From Bacteroidota bacterium (GTDB lineage: Bacteria; Bacteroidota; Bacteroidia; JABEUT01): a stretch of DNA of 53,390 nt. A program made the position numbers and the translations under genes. Under the pieces are notes generated by a model that saw only the letters and a program-made list of their open reading frames with translations, was not told where the DNA came from and searched no databases. The stretch covers positions 1 to 53,390 of the forward strand of contig JABDAL010000009.1 in assembly GCA_013289165.1 (NCBI GenBank), given 5' to 3'. This document shows, piece after piece, positions 16,650-25,518 of the stretch (positions are counted from its first letter, which is position 1; every line of letters starts with the position of its first letter).

Positions 16650-18581
16650 TTAATTCTTCCCAGTTTTAGACTGCCAGTCTTTAACGAGATTCTGGTCAAC
16701 ATTGGAACCTAGCTTTTGAGCCTGTTCAGCATTTTGTAATGCTTTTGTGTACTCCTGCTTTCCGGCATAAGCCAGCGCAGAAAGGAAATACGTTTTACCT
16801 TTATCATTCACCCGCCCTAAAACCTGGTTATAATTATTCAGTGCCTCGTCAAAATTTCCCTTCCTGTAATTAGCAATTCCTCTATCTATTATAGCATCTG
16901 CATTTCCCGGCTCCAATTCAAGCAGCTTGTTAAAATCGGCAATCCCAAGGTCATTTTTACCAAGTTGGTCTACATACAAAGAACCCCGATTTAAATATGC
17001 ATCCACATAATTGGGGTCTAATTCTAATGTTTTATTGTAGTCGGCAAGCGCAAGTTCCGGCTGCGGGGGTGTTTCATACTGGTAAACAAGTCCACGCTGA
17101 TACAGGGCTTTTACTTCGCCCGGTGTCCGGTTAATTACTTCATCATATACTTTCAACGCATCGGGGTACATTCCTTTTCTGAAATAGCAGAGTCCCAAAT
17201 TCATCCTGGCACCATTACTTTGAAAAAATTTATCCTTGTCTATACTTCCCTTGAAATAAGTTATTGCATCGTCATAATCATTCTTGTCGAAATAGGCATC
17301 CCCCAAGCACTCATAAGAATGCCAATACGTACTATCCTTTTTAATAACATCACCCCAAAAAGAATAGCTATCCTTCCACACGGTAATCCTTGCCCAGGTA
17401 AGCGAAGCTAGCAAAACAAGTACGGTCATGCCCCCATATTGTATGATTTTTTTACTGGACTTGTAAGCAGGATTATTCAACAGTTTATTAAATCCATAGC
17501 CTATTGCAAAAAAGAGGCCTATATAGGGTATATAACTATACCGGTCTGCGATTATGGCTTCACTTACGGGGATAAATTTCAATACAGTACTAATGTTAAA
17601 CAGGAAAAACAAAACGCCAAACATTACATACCTGTCACGCCTGAAAATTCTATACGTTGCAAATAACAATATCAAAACAATTACCGGTGAAGCATACACA
17701 ATAGTTGGCAACGAAAAATTTGTTTCTGCGGGATTGGGGTATGCATATAAACCCGATAAATTAATGGGCAAAATGAATTTATATAAGTACAAGCAAAGTG
17801 CATAAAAGCCAAAGAAAAGATTCTGGAATGCCTGCGAATTAGCATTTATAACAATAGAGTTATCCTGTGCCTTTATAGCTACAACCCCAAAAACTATAGA
17901 TAGAATAAAGAATAGCAGCTTATCGGTTATCATATTTACGGCAGGCTTTCTTTTGAGAAAATAGTCTACGAGTAAAAAACTTAATGGTAATGTTACCGCT
18001 TGCCCCTTTGAAATAAGTGACAGAAGGTAGAGAACAAGGGCATACATAAGATATTTATTCTTTCTTCCTTGCTGCATATAAAATACGTAACAAATAAGAG
18101 CAGCCAAAAAGAAAAAAGTATACATTACATCTTTCAGTTCAGATGCCCAGGCAACTGATTCCACATGCATGGGATGAACACCAAATAATATGGCCGTAAT
18201 AAAAGTAATCAAAACATTCTTTTTGCCTAAAAGGTAATATATAAAAAAGAAAACAAGTACTGTATTACTAAGATGAAACAATAGGCTTACAGCATGGTAA
18301 CCCAGCATAGCAGAGCCAAAAAATTTATGTTCGATACTATATACAAGAATAGTTAATGGATGGTAATTCCACATATAGTATTGGGAGAATATAACCTTAA
18401 TGGGCGCAGTGAGTAAAGGATTATTAAGTATGTATTGTGGATCGTCCCAAAATACATAGTCATTATTAAATGCAGGAAGAAAGGCAATGAATGTTAAAGC
18501 AACAAGCGCAATAAGTGCCGTTTTAACATTAATTATTTCCTGAATTACTACCTGTTTTTTGACAACTTTCTTAACCGCCAT
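16650..18581 (-). CDS. TMTC-like polytopic membrane protein with C-terminal TPRs
   Basis: The 643-residue protein has the same plan as the product of 12757-14595. About eleven helices carry the DD-containing loop (NDYVFWDDPQYILNNP), FGVHPMHVESVAWASELKDV and ADRYSYIPYIGLF, followed by five or so TPR units from about residue 410 to the end (for example DALKVYDEVINRTPGEVKAL and ALADYNKTLELDPNYVDAYL). The N-terminus has a basic cytoplasmic tail (MAVKKVVKKQ). A GT-C type transfer of sugar to exported proteins is inferred from the TMTC family; no bacterial function is established for it that I know of. The two copies share motifs rather than close identity, so duplication was not recent. It is convergent with the lipoprotein gene. 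Confidence 0.75.
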   Translation of the reverse strand: MAVKKVVKKQVVIQEIINVKTALIALVALTFIAFLPAFNNDYVFWDDPQYILNNPLLTAPIKVIFSQYYMWNYHPLTILVYSIEHKFFGSAMLGYHAVSLLFHLSNTVLVFFFIYYLLGKKNVLITFITAILFGVHPMHVESVAWASELKDVMYTFFFLAALICYVFYMQQGRKNKYLMYALVLYLLSLISKGQAVTLPLSFLLVDYFLKRKPAVNMITDKLLFFILSIVFGVVAIKAQDNSIVINANSQAFQNLFFGFYALCLYLYKFILPINLSGLYAYPNPAETNFSLPTIVYASPVIVLILLFATYRIFRRDRYVMFGVLFFLFNISTVLKFIPVSEAIIADRYSYIPYIGLFFAIGYGFNKLLNNPAYKSSKKIIQYGGMTVLVLLASLTWARITVWKDSYSFWGDVIKKDSTYWHSYECLGDAYFDKNDYDDAITYFKGSIDKDKFFQSNGARMNLGLCYFRKGMYPDALKVYDEVINRTPGEVKALYQRGLVYQYETPPQPELALADYNKTLELDPNYVDAYLNRGSLYVDQLGKNDLGIADFNKLLELEPGNADAIIDRGIANYRKGNFDEALNNYNQVLGRVNDKGKTYFLSALAYAGKQEYTKALQNAEQAQKLGSNVDQNLVKDWQSKTGKN

Positions 18582-18674
18582 AGCTTCAAAAATAATTATT
18601 TTTTTACGTTAAACTTATCTTACTCGTGTTAACCCCCTATCATTTATCGATATTTCCTACTCATTCAAATTTAT

Positions 18675-18682
18675 TACCTTTG
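18675..18682 (+). promoter_or_regulatory. Promoter -7 box of rpe
   Basis: TACCTTTG, an exact TAnnTTTG match, 19 bases before the rpe ATG at 18702. Confidence 0.6.
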
Positions 18683-18701
18683 TTTTCTAACCTATTTACT
18701 C

Positions 18702-19355
18702 ATGCCTGTTTTAGTTGCACCATCCATTCTTTCGGCTGACTTCAGCCACCTCAAAGCCGCCACTGATATGATTAATGAAAGTGAGGCAGATTGGTTCCAT
18801 GTGGATGTGATGGATGGAGTATTTGTGCCTAATATTTCCTTTGGCTTCCCAGTGATGAAAAGCCTGCAAAAGCATGCTAAAAAGATACTCGACGTTCACC
18901 TGATGATAGTTGAGCCGGACCGTTATATTGAGTCCTTCCATAAGTCAGGAGCGGCCAACTTAACGGTGCACTACGAAGCCTGTACACATCTTCACCGTAC
19001 TATTCATGCTATTAAGCACGAAGGGATGAAAGCAGGGGTTGCCATTAATCCCCATACATCTGTAAGTTTGCTCGAAAATATTATTTGCGATGTAGATATA
19101 GTATTGGTAATGTCTGTGAATCCGGGGTTTGGCGGGCAAAAATTCATTCAACATACCTTTGATAAAGTATTACGTTTGAAACAGCTTATTATTGACAGCA
19201 GCTCGAAAGCAAAAATTGAAATTGACGGTGGAGTTGACCTCGATAACGCCCTTCCGCTCATTCGCGCCGGAGCAGATATTTTAGTAGCCGGTAATACCGT
19301 ATTTTCCTCTCCAAATCCTAAAGAAGCCATAAAGTTTTTGAAAGACCCGCTATAG
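18702..19355 (+). CDS. rpe: Ribulose-phosphate 3-epimerase
   Basis: The enzyme interconverts ribulose 5-phosphate and xylulose 5-phosphate in the pentose phosphate pathway. The 217-residue TIM barrel shows APSILSADF with the serine and catalytic aspartate region, HVDVMDGVFVPNISFG with metal-binding His and Asp, LDVHLMI with the second metal histidine, MSVNPGFGGQKF (phosphate loop), EIDGGVD (second catalytic Asp) and GADILVAGNTVF. Length and order are typical. It is a single gene with its own promoter, followed 56 bases later by the YqeY gene. Confidence 0.96.
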   Translation: MPVLVAPSILSADFSHLKAATDMINESEADWFHVDVMDGVFVPNISFGFPVMKSLQKHAKKILDVHLMIVEPDRYIESFHKSGAANLTVHYEACTHLHRTIHAIKHEGMKAGVAINPHTSVSLLENIICDVDIVLVMSVNPGFGGQKFIQHTFDKVLRLKQLIIDSSSKAKIEIDGGVDLDNALPLIRAGADILVAGNTVFSSPNPKEAIKFLKDPL

Positions 19356-19411
19356 GAATTATCCTCTGTGGGGGGTACGCTACATTAATACTAACGTTTA
19401 AATTTCACACA

Positions 19412-19858
19412 ATGTCACTAGAAGAAAAAATAAATGGAGAACTAAAAACCGCCATGCTGGCGAAAGACAGCAAAAGGCTGGAAGCACTCCGGGCTATTAA
19501 AGCAGAGATATTGCTTTTAAAATCTTCGGAAAAAGGAACCAGTGAAGACGCTGAAAACAAAGCCCTGCTAAAAATGGTAAAGCAACGTAAGGAAGTAGCT
19601 GATATTTATACCACTCAAAATCGTCCGGAGCTTGCCGAAACAGAACTTTTCCAGGCAGGCGTGATTGAGAGTTTTCTACCCAAACAATTAAGTGAAGATG
19701 AATTGCAAACTGCTATTAAAGAAATAATGACAACCGTAGGAGCTTCTTCGATGGCTGATATGGGAAAGGTGATGGGTATTGCTACTAAACAACTTGCCGG
19801 GAAAGCAGAAGGGAAGACAATTTCAGAAATGGTGAAAAAACTGTTGAGCGGTAACTAA
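19412..19858 (+). CDS. GatB/YqeY domain protein
   Basis: The 148-residue protein is a stand-alone YqeY domain, the helical domain found at the C-terminus of the GatB subunit of Asp/Glu-tRNA amidotransferase. Typical segments are LEEKINGELKTAMLAKDSKRLEALRAIKAEI, IESFLPKQLSEDEL and MGKVMGIATKQLAGKAEGKTI. By analogy with the GatB tail it may bind tRNA, but its own role is not established. It is cytoplasmic. A one-mismatch promoter box (TAAATTTC, 19399-19406) sits close to the ATG. It is convergent with the following gene, one base apart. Confidence 0.9.
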   Translation: MSLEEKINGELKTAMLAKDSKRLEALRAIKAEILLLKSSEKGTSEDAENKALLKMVKQRKEVADIYTTQNRPELAETELFQAGVIESFLPKQLSEDELQTAIKEIMTTVGASSMADMGKVMGIATKQLAGKAEGKTISEMVKKLLSGN

Positions 19859-19859
19859 A

Positions 19860-20525
19860 TCATTTGACTTCTGCAGTACTTACCACCTCCATTTTCCCGT
19901 TTACCAGTTTTTTAATAATGATGGTGGTTATTTTTTTAACACTATCTGCCTTTATTTCATCCTCTTCTATCAGGGTTAATTTACCATCTGTATAGTTATA
20001 AGTTTTTGTTTCCCTGCCATTCGCCTCTTCCCAATTGGCATATACCAACTTTTGATTTTGATAAAATTGGGGGGCAACTAACCTTGTTAGAACTGTATCT
20101 TCAACAAATTGCCCACTACCGGGTTGATATATCCAATAATAATAAGTATAGTTATCTGCACTGTTTAGTAAACGGATATCATTATTGCCATCAAAATTCA
20201 TATCTTCTATAATAAACTTTTCAGCCTTATTATCTTCTGTCCAGGGCCATGAAGATTCATTTTTACCGGGTACAATGACTTGTTTATGCAAACTATCGTC
20301 TACCGGAAAAATAGTTATTGACTTTACAGTACCGACAGTAAATCCAATTTGGGGTGTTTGCCTTTTATTTGTCACACTCAAGGCTTTCCTGGTATGCTGG
20401 CCGGGTAATTTTTCTACTGTCAAACGATAGACAAATTTACCATCGGTAAGGGTAACTGTAGATTGTGCTGAAAGAACTGACACAGAGAGAAGAAAGACTA
20501 GAAAAACCCCTATGTGCTTGTACAT
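19860..20525 (-). CDS. Secreted protein resembling the XAC2610 group
   Basis: I chose ATG 20525 (221 residues) because it gives a clean Sec signal peptide, MYKHIGVFLVFLLSVSVLSAQ. An ATG six codons upstream (20543) is possible but adds polar residues before it. The mature part is beta-rich and contains IEDMNFDGNNDIRLL, an acidic D-x-N-F-D-G-N-N-D loop like the calcium-binding-type motif of the XAC2610-related proteins, followed by YYYWIYQPGSGQF. The family assignment rests on that motif and on the overall pattern of a periplasmic protein with a single such loop, so it is moderate. The function is unknown. Confidence 0.6.
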   Translation of the reverse strand: MYKHIGVFLVFLLSVSVLSAQSTVTLTDGKFVYRLTVEKLPGQHTRKALSVTNKRQTPQIGFTVGTVKSITIFPVDDSLHKQVIVPGKNESSWPWTEDNKAEKFIIEDMNFDGNNDIRLLNSADNYTYYYWIYQPGSGQFVEDTVLTRLVAPQFYQNQKLVYANWEEANGRETKTYNYTDGKLTLIEEDEIKADSVKKITTIIIKKLVNGKMEVVSTAEVK

Positions 20526-20633
20526 TGTAGTATTTTCAGGCATATCTATAAGTTAATATTGTCAAACATAACCATTTAAATTCAATTTTACTTTTCATTT
20601 AGTTTATCTACTGTCAAAGTTTTAAATTATCTG

Positions 20634-20641
20634 TACATTTG
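20634..20641 (+). promoter_or_regulatory. Promoter -7 box of the DUF2911 gene
   Basis: TACATTTG, an exact TAnnTTTG match, 21 bases before ATG 20663. Confidence 0.6.
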
Positions 20642-20662
20642 AACGATTAAATATTATCACTT

Positions 20663-21541
20663 ATGAAAAACTTTAAATCACTTTTTGCGGCAACAATTAT
20701 CGGCTTATCAAGCTTACCTCTTTTTTCACAAAGCCCTTCGTTACCGGCTCCAAGCCCGGCTGCCAGCGTGAGCCAGACTTTTGGAATAACTAAAATTGAA
20801 ATCAATTATTCTTGCCCCGGTGTAAAAGGTAGACAAATCTGGGGGGCTTTAGTGCCCTATGATTCCGTATGGCGCACGGGGGCAAATGGCGCTACCAATA
20901 TTAGCTTTAGCACAGATGTAATGGTAGGCGATACAAAAGTGAAAAAGGGTAAATATGCTTTACTTACCATTCCGGGCAGAAATTCATGGACCATTATTAT
21001 TAACTCCGATGCTGACCAATTCGGTGCATTCAGTTATAAAAAATCATTGGATGTAGCCCGTTTAACAGTAACACCGCAAATGGCAGATGTGAAGGAAAGA
21101 ATGGCATTTACGATTGACCCTGTTTCAGATAGCAGTGCTACGGTAATTCTTCGCTGGGAAAAATTACAGGTAAGCTTTCCTGTAATGGCTCCTACAAAGG
21201 CATTGGTTGTAAAAGGAATTGATGATTATACCCAGGGCAACTGGTTTACCTATGCCAATTCAGCCAACTATTATGTTGATAACAACCTTGACTTAACCAA
21301 GGCACACGATTGGGCACAACTATCCGTTAATATGAGGGAACATTTCTTCAACCGTTATGTGATGGCAAAAGTATTGAAGGCACAGGGCAATAACCAGGAA
21401 GCATTAAAATATGCCAACGAAGCTAAAACCCTTGGAGAAAAGGCCAACGATGGTTTTTACAGTGCTTATAGAGACCGGATTTCCCAGCTCGTTACTGAGC
21501 TGAGTGCTATGGCTCCTGCTGAAAAGAAAAAGAAGAAATAA
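20663..21541 (+). CDS. DUF2911 domain secreted protein
   Basis: The 292-residue product has a Sec signal peptide (MKNFKSLFAATIIGLSSLPLFSQ) and the DUF2911 domain. That domain is recognisable from ASVSQTFGITKIEINYSCPGVKGR, WGALVPYDSVWRTGANGATNISF, and KGKYALLTIPGRNSWTIIIN. The last 80 or so residues are helical and TPR-like (EALKYANEAKTLGEKANDGFYSAY). The family is common in Bacteroidota and related phyla and has no established function; a periplasmic location is expected. The protein ends in a lysine tail (EKKKKK). It is preceded by its own promoter and followed by a strong hairpin at 21586-21614. Confidence 0.85.
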   Translation: MKNFKSLFAATIIGLSSLPLFSQSPSLPAPSPAASVSQTFGITKIEINYSCPGVKGRQIWGALVPYDSVWRTGANGATNISFSTDVMVGDTKVKKGKYALLTIPGRNSWTIIINSDADQFGAFSYKKSLDVARLTVTPQMADVKERMAFTIDPVSDSSATVILRWEKLQVSFPVMAPTKALVVKGIDDYTQGNWFTYANSANYYVDNNLDLTKAHDWAQLSVNMREHFFNRYVMAKVLKAQGNNQEALKYANEAKTLGEKANDGFYSAYRDRISQLVTELSAMAPAEKKKKK

Positions 21542-21585
21542 TTATACCCCCTAAGGGGCTGAAAGTAAAATTGCAACTGAATATA

Positions 21586-21614
21586 ACATAAGCCCCATGA
21601 TTTGGGGCTTATGT
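21586..21614. terminator. Perfect 11-bp hairpin between DUF2911 and PIG-L genes
   Basis: ACATAAGCCCC (21586-21596) pairs perfectly with GGGGCTTATGT (21604-21614) around a seven-base loop. There is no T-run on either side, so it is either a terminator of unusual type for the DUF2911 gene or a leader structure for the following gene. The loop contains an in-frame ATG (21597) of the PIG-L reading frame. Confidence 0.55.
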
Positions 21615-21629
21615 AGCAATAGTCAAAGT

Positions 21630-24161
21630 ATGTGCAAAATACGTCCGTTTAGATTTTTTTGGATAGTGCTGTTTCTCGCATTTTATTTTATCAATACGTC
21701 TGCCCAAAAAGCCCCCGATAAAAACTGGAGCTCATCCCGCATTGTACACGAGTTGGAGAAGATGAAACATGTGGGAAGGATTCTCTACATTGCTGCCCAC
21801 CCTGACGATGAAAACACCCAGCTTATTTCATACCTGGTAAATGTAAAAGGCATTGAAACTGCTTATATGTCGCTTACACGGGGCGATGGAGGCCAGGACC
21901 TTATTGGCCCTGAAGTACGCGAAGAACTGGGCGTGATGCGAACAGAGGAATTATTGATGGCACGCTCGGTAGATGGTGGGGAGCAATTTTTCAGCCGCGC
22001 TAATGATTTTGGCTTTTCAAAAACAGCTAAAGAAACCATGCATATTTGGGACAGCACAGAGGTATTATCGGATATAGTATGGGTAATCCGTAAATTCAAG
22101 CCCGATATTATCATCACCCGTTTCTCCCCTACCTACACAAAAACACATGGACACCACACTGCCTCTGCCATACTTGCACAAAAAGCATTTACTGCCGCTG
22201 CTGACCCCAGGCAGTTTCCCGAACAATTAAAATATATACAACCCTGGCAGGCTATGTCTCTTTTCTGGAATACTTCCACCTTCTTTTTCCAGGATGGCAA
22301 AATGGATACGGCAGGATTGTATTATATCAATATTGGAACATATATGCCCTTATTGGGGAAAGGGGTTGGAGAGATTGCGGCCGAAAGCCGGAGTATGCAT
22401 AAGAGCCAGGGATTTGGTGTATCAGCCAGGAGGGGAAATAATATGGAGTATTTCGTTCAGTTAGCCGGAAAAAAACCTGATGGCAGAGATATTTTCAGCG
22501 TTACAAACTTCAACTGGAACCGTATAAATAAATGTGACAGCGTTCCCGCTATGATTGAAGATTCTGAAGCAAAACTAGATGTACTGAATCCCTCTGCTGC
22601 AATGGGCAGCCTGGGAAGGCTCTATAATTTTCTTTATCAATATTCCGGTAATTATCTGGTTGCAGCAAAAGTGAAACAATTGCAGGAAATTCTATTGGAG
22701 TGTGCAGGAGTTTATGCAGAAGCAATTAGTATTAAGCAATACCTTACTTTAAAGGACAGCATTACTGTTAATTTGGGAATTATTTGCCCCACCGATACCC
22801 GGATTTCTGTAGATGCTTCTCTCTTAATCGACAATATTGAAGCAGGAAAAATGAGCAATCCTGTGTCTCTCACACAAAATGAAAATAAGAATATTACCAT
22901 CCGGGGACTTGTTTCAGAGAATACCACCATTACAGGCCCTTACTGGCTCGAAAATGAACCTACCGTCGGTATGTACATAGTAGGTGACCAATGGATGCGG
23001 GGATTGCCGGAAAACCCACACCAGGTTATACTTCACATAAAGTATACGCTGGATGGGTTGCCTTCTAATTTACCACTTGTTACTTTTGAAAAAGATATTC
23101 CGGTGTTTTATAAAAATACTGATCCGGTGAAAGGGGAAGTTTATTCTCTTACCCGCATTGTTCCTCCGGCTGTCGCTAATCCGGAAACCAAGCTGATGGT
23201 TTTTGCCGGGAAGGAAGCTCAAAAATTAGCAATCAAAGTAAAATCCTTTGGAAAAGGTAAAGCAACCATAAAACTAAGTGCGCCTGCCGGATGGGTAATC
23301 ACGCCTGCCTCCCTCGATATTGACTTGAAAGGGAATAGTTCTGAAATACCTCTTGACTTTAGTGTTACGCCTCCGGCTAATGCCCAAATTGCTACTCTTT
23401 TGATTGTTATAGAAAAAGATGGCAACACGTATAACCGTTCTCTTGAGGACATTAATTATGATCACATACCCGAGCAAATGTTATTACCCAAAAGCAGGGT
23501 GAAAGTGGTGAAGATGGATATTAAAACAAGCCATAAACTTATCGGCTATATAAACGGGGCCGGAGATGATATCCCACAACTATTAAGTGAACTCGGATAC
23601 AAAGTGGAAATAATTACTCCTTCGCAACTTGGTACCGCTAACCTAATCAAATACGATGCTATTATTGCGGGAGTAAGGGCATACAATACGGTTGAAAGGC
23701 TTAAATACGACAATCACCGGTTAATGGAATATGTAAAAAACGGCGGAAATTATATTGTACAATATAACAATAACTTTCGCCTTGTTACTGATAGCATTGG
23801 CCCCTACTACTTACACCCTGCCAATGTAAGAACCACTGAAGAAGATTCTAAAATCACCTTCTTAAATAAAAACAATACAGCATTAAACAAACCCAACAAA
23901 ATTACTGATGCAGATTTCGATGGATGGGTGCAGGAGCGTGGCTTATATTATCCTGATAAGTGGGACACTACGCATTACGTTCCTCTTTTGGAAATGCATG
24001 ATACCGGGGAACCTCCCGTTGATGGAGCCTTAGTTGTTACAAAACATGGTAAAGGCAATTTTGTTTATACGGGTTTATCCTTCTTCCGTGAATTGCCTGC
24101 CGGGGTGCCGGGAGCATATAGGCTTTTTGTAAATTTGATTGAGCTCCCAAAAAATGAATAA
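21630..24161 (+). CDS. Large secreted PIG-L (LmbE-like) deacetylase
   Basis: I chose ATG 21630 (843 residues): it yields a signal peptide ending NTSAQ, while the earlier ATG at 21597 lies in a hairpin loop. The N-terminal 250 or so residues form a PIG-L domain, a zinc-dependent N-acetylglucosamine-type deacetylase fold, with the metal motif AHPDDE, then RGDGGQ and GHHTAS carrying the second metal histidine. The remaining 550 or so residues are beta-rich, including an NPCBM/NEW2-like stretch (about 540-610). A glutamine-amidotransferase-like or Rossmann-type region follows at about 640-840 (YDAIIAGVRAYNTVERL, GNYIVQYN, GKGNFVYTGLSFFRELPAG). Such proteins are typical of Bacteroidota. The substrate is unknown; a glycan or glycosylated metabolite in the periplasm is likely. 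Confidence 0.85.
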   Translation: MCKIRPFRFFWIVLFLAFYFINTSAQKAPDKNWSSSRIVHELEKMKHVGRILYIAAHPDDENTQLISYLVNVKGIETAYMSLTRGDGGQDLIGPEVREELGVMRTEELLMARSVDGGEQFFSRANDFGFSKTAKETMHIWDSTEVLSDIVWVIRKFKPDIIITRFSPTYTKTHGHHTASAILAQKAFTAAADPRQFPEQLKYIQPWQAMSLFWNTSTFFFQDGKMDTAGLYYINIGTYMPLLGKGVGEIAAESRSMHKSQGFGVSARRGNNMEYFVQLAGKKPDGRDIFSVTNFNWNRINKCDSVPAMIEDSEAKLDVLNPSAAMGSLGRLYNFLYQYSGNYLVAAKVKQLQEILLECAGVYAEAISIKQYLTLKDSITVNLGIICPTDTRISVDASLLIDNIEAGKMSNPVSLTQNENKNITIRGLVSENTTITGPYWLENEPTVGMYIVGDQWMRGLPENPHQVILHIKYTLDGLPSNLPLVTFEKDIPVFYKNTDPVKGEVYSLTRIVPPAVANPETKLMVFAGKEAQKLAIKVKSFGKGKATIKLSAPAGWVITPASLDIDLKGNSSEIPLDFSVTPPANAQIATLLIVIEKDGNTYNRSLEDINYDHIPEQMLLPKSRVKVVKMDIKTSHKLIGYINGAGDDIPQLLSELGYKVEIITPSQLGTANLIKYDAIIAGVRAYNTVERLKYDNHRLMEYVKNGGNYIVQYNNNFRLVTDSIGPYYLHPANVRTTEEDSKITFLNKNNTALNKPNKITDADFDGWVQERGLYYPDKWDTTHYVPLLEMHDTGEPPVDGALVVTKHGKGNFVYTGLSFFRELPAGVPGAYRLFVNLIELPKNE

Positions 24162-24261
24162 TGTAGCAGAGCGCAACTGGAAACCTTATTACTGGACACT
24201 TGCAGGGTGGCTGGTTGTGCAGATTTTACTATACTGGTGGATAACCGTAAAGCTAAGTTAA
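24154..24261 (+). CDS. 35-residue membrane peptide overlapping the PIG-L gene
   Basis: An ATG at 24154 inside the PIG-L tail opens a 35-codon frame (MNNVAERNWKPYYWTLAGWL...) that ends TVKLS. The second half is one hydrophobic segment rich in Trp and Leu (WTLAGWLVVQILLYWWITV), flanked by charged residues, so a single-pass inner-membrane peptide is predicted. The eight-base overlap with the PIG-L stop suggests translational coupling. In other Bacteroidota a sodium:solute symporter often follows this deacetylase; no symporter is present here, and the peptide could be a remnant or a small partner of such a transporter. No homology can be claimed from reading alone. Confidence 0.5.
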   Translation: MNNVAERNWKPYYWTLAGWLVVQILLYWWITVKLS

Positions 24262-24279
24262 TACACTCATGTATTACCA

Positions 24280-25473
24280 CTAGTGATATGCCACTGCAAT
24301 GGTAGCCGTACCATTTGCCGGAACAGGTGCCCCCGTTACTGTATTATAAAGTACACAATTAAATTGCACCTGCAACATTTTGGTAGGCTGGTTCTTCTCA
24401 TTATTCTGGTAGTTGGAAACAGATGTAACCTGGAATGTGCTGATATTGGGCTGGCTTAAACTATTCGAAGTATATTGAACTCCATTTGCATCTACATAGG
24501 TTATCAACACATTAGAAATTCTTTTAGTGTTTGGAACCGGTTGCGGAGTAGATAGAAAATAATCTAATCGGCAATGGGAAGAGACAGAATCTGTAAAATT
24601 ATAAACATACCCTACTGAATCTCCACCTGAAACATATCTTACACCTACAATAACATTGTGTGATTTGGCAGGTGCACGATACGCATGGGTTATCGTATCA
24701 TAAGATGTTCTTATTGAATCTCCATCACCAAACCACCACCAATAAACACAAGGAGTTTGACCGGCGTTGGTATATGCTTTTAGCTTAACTATATGATAAC
24801 TGGTTGAAGAATCTTTTGTAACAGCATTGTTTACTATAGAAGTAACCGAATCAATGGCAAGTTGAGAAGTACCCTGGTTAGTAATCAGGAGAGGATTAGC
24901 TGCTACTACAGTACCACATGCGTTAAATTGAACAGCAAGAGCGGTGGTATAGGTTTGTTTACTTTGCGGAATGTTGTATATATGAGAAGGAGGCGTGGCA
25001 GAGTTGGTAGTATATGTAGAACCATCCCCAAAATAGTATGTATATAAAGTAGGAATTCCGGAATATATCTTAGGGGTAAAGGTTACAGTTTCTTGCAAAG
25101 GTCCTCCGGTTCCCGGTGTGTTGTATGCGTAGTATACCGAAGGAGAAACCGATTTATTTATGTCTGATGATTGACCAGGGAGCCTTGCAGTATCATCATT
25201 AATGGTAATTTGAATGCTGGTTTTATTAGTACCGGTATTTTGAAGGTTGCCTGTAAAACTATATAGTTGCAGAGAGTCTGTATAATTGTAAGATGAGTAC
25301 ATGTAATAATTATTGATGCCTGCCTGAAGGTTCAAACTAGTAGCCCCAATGATTCCATTGAATGAAAAAACAGGTTGTTGTTGCACCGTGCCGGGGGTTA
25401 GCTCTTTTTTTATACACGCAGTATAGAGTGCACAAATACAAACAATCCAAACTATATTCTTAAAAAACTTCAT
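24280..25473 (-). CDS. PKD-containing lipoprotein, paralogue B
   Basis: The 397-residue product has a lipoprotein signal (MKFFKNIVWIVCICALYTAC, lipobox LYTAC). After an N-terminal beta domain come two PKD-like units, seen as YYFGDGSTYTTNS ... HIYN and WWWFGDGDSIRTSYD ... HAYRAP. The C-terminal 80 residues (for example VSNYQNNEKNQPTKMLQV) are nearly identical to those of the paralogue encoded just upstream at 25519-26688, whereas the middle regions differ. PKD domains are Ig-like adhesive modules found on surface proteins. It is the last gene of the sigma / anti-sigma unit, 45 bases after its paralogue, so surface display under this regulator is likely. The function is unknown. Confidence 0.75.
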   Translation of the reverse strand: MKFFKNIVWIVCICALYTACIKKELTPGTVQQQPVFSFNGIIGATSLNLQAGINNYYMYSSYNYTDSLQLYSFTGNLQNTGTNKTSIQITINDDTARLPGQSSDINKSVSPSVYYAYNTPGTGGPLQETVTFTPKIYSGIPTLYTYYFGDGSTYTTNSATPPSHIYNIPQSKQTYTTALAVQFNACGTVVAANPLLITNQGTSQLAIDSVTSIVNNAVTKDSSTSYHIVKLKAYTNAGQTPCVYWWWFGDGDSIRTSYDTITHAYRAPAKSHNVIVGVRYVSGGDSVGYVYNFTDSVSSHCRLDYFLSTPQPVPNTKRISNVLITYVDANGVQYTSNSLSQPNISTFQVTSVSNYQNNEKNQPTKMLQVQFNCVLYNTVTGAPVPANGTATIAVAYH

Positions 25474-25518
25474 GGTCCTATTTCTTAAAAGCCACTCTTT
25501 TATATATTGTTGTCAATT

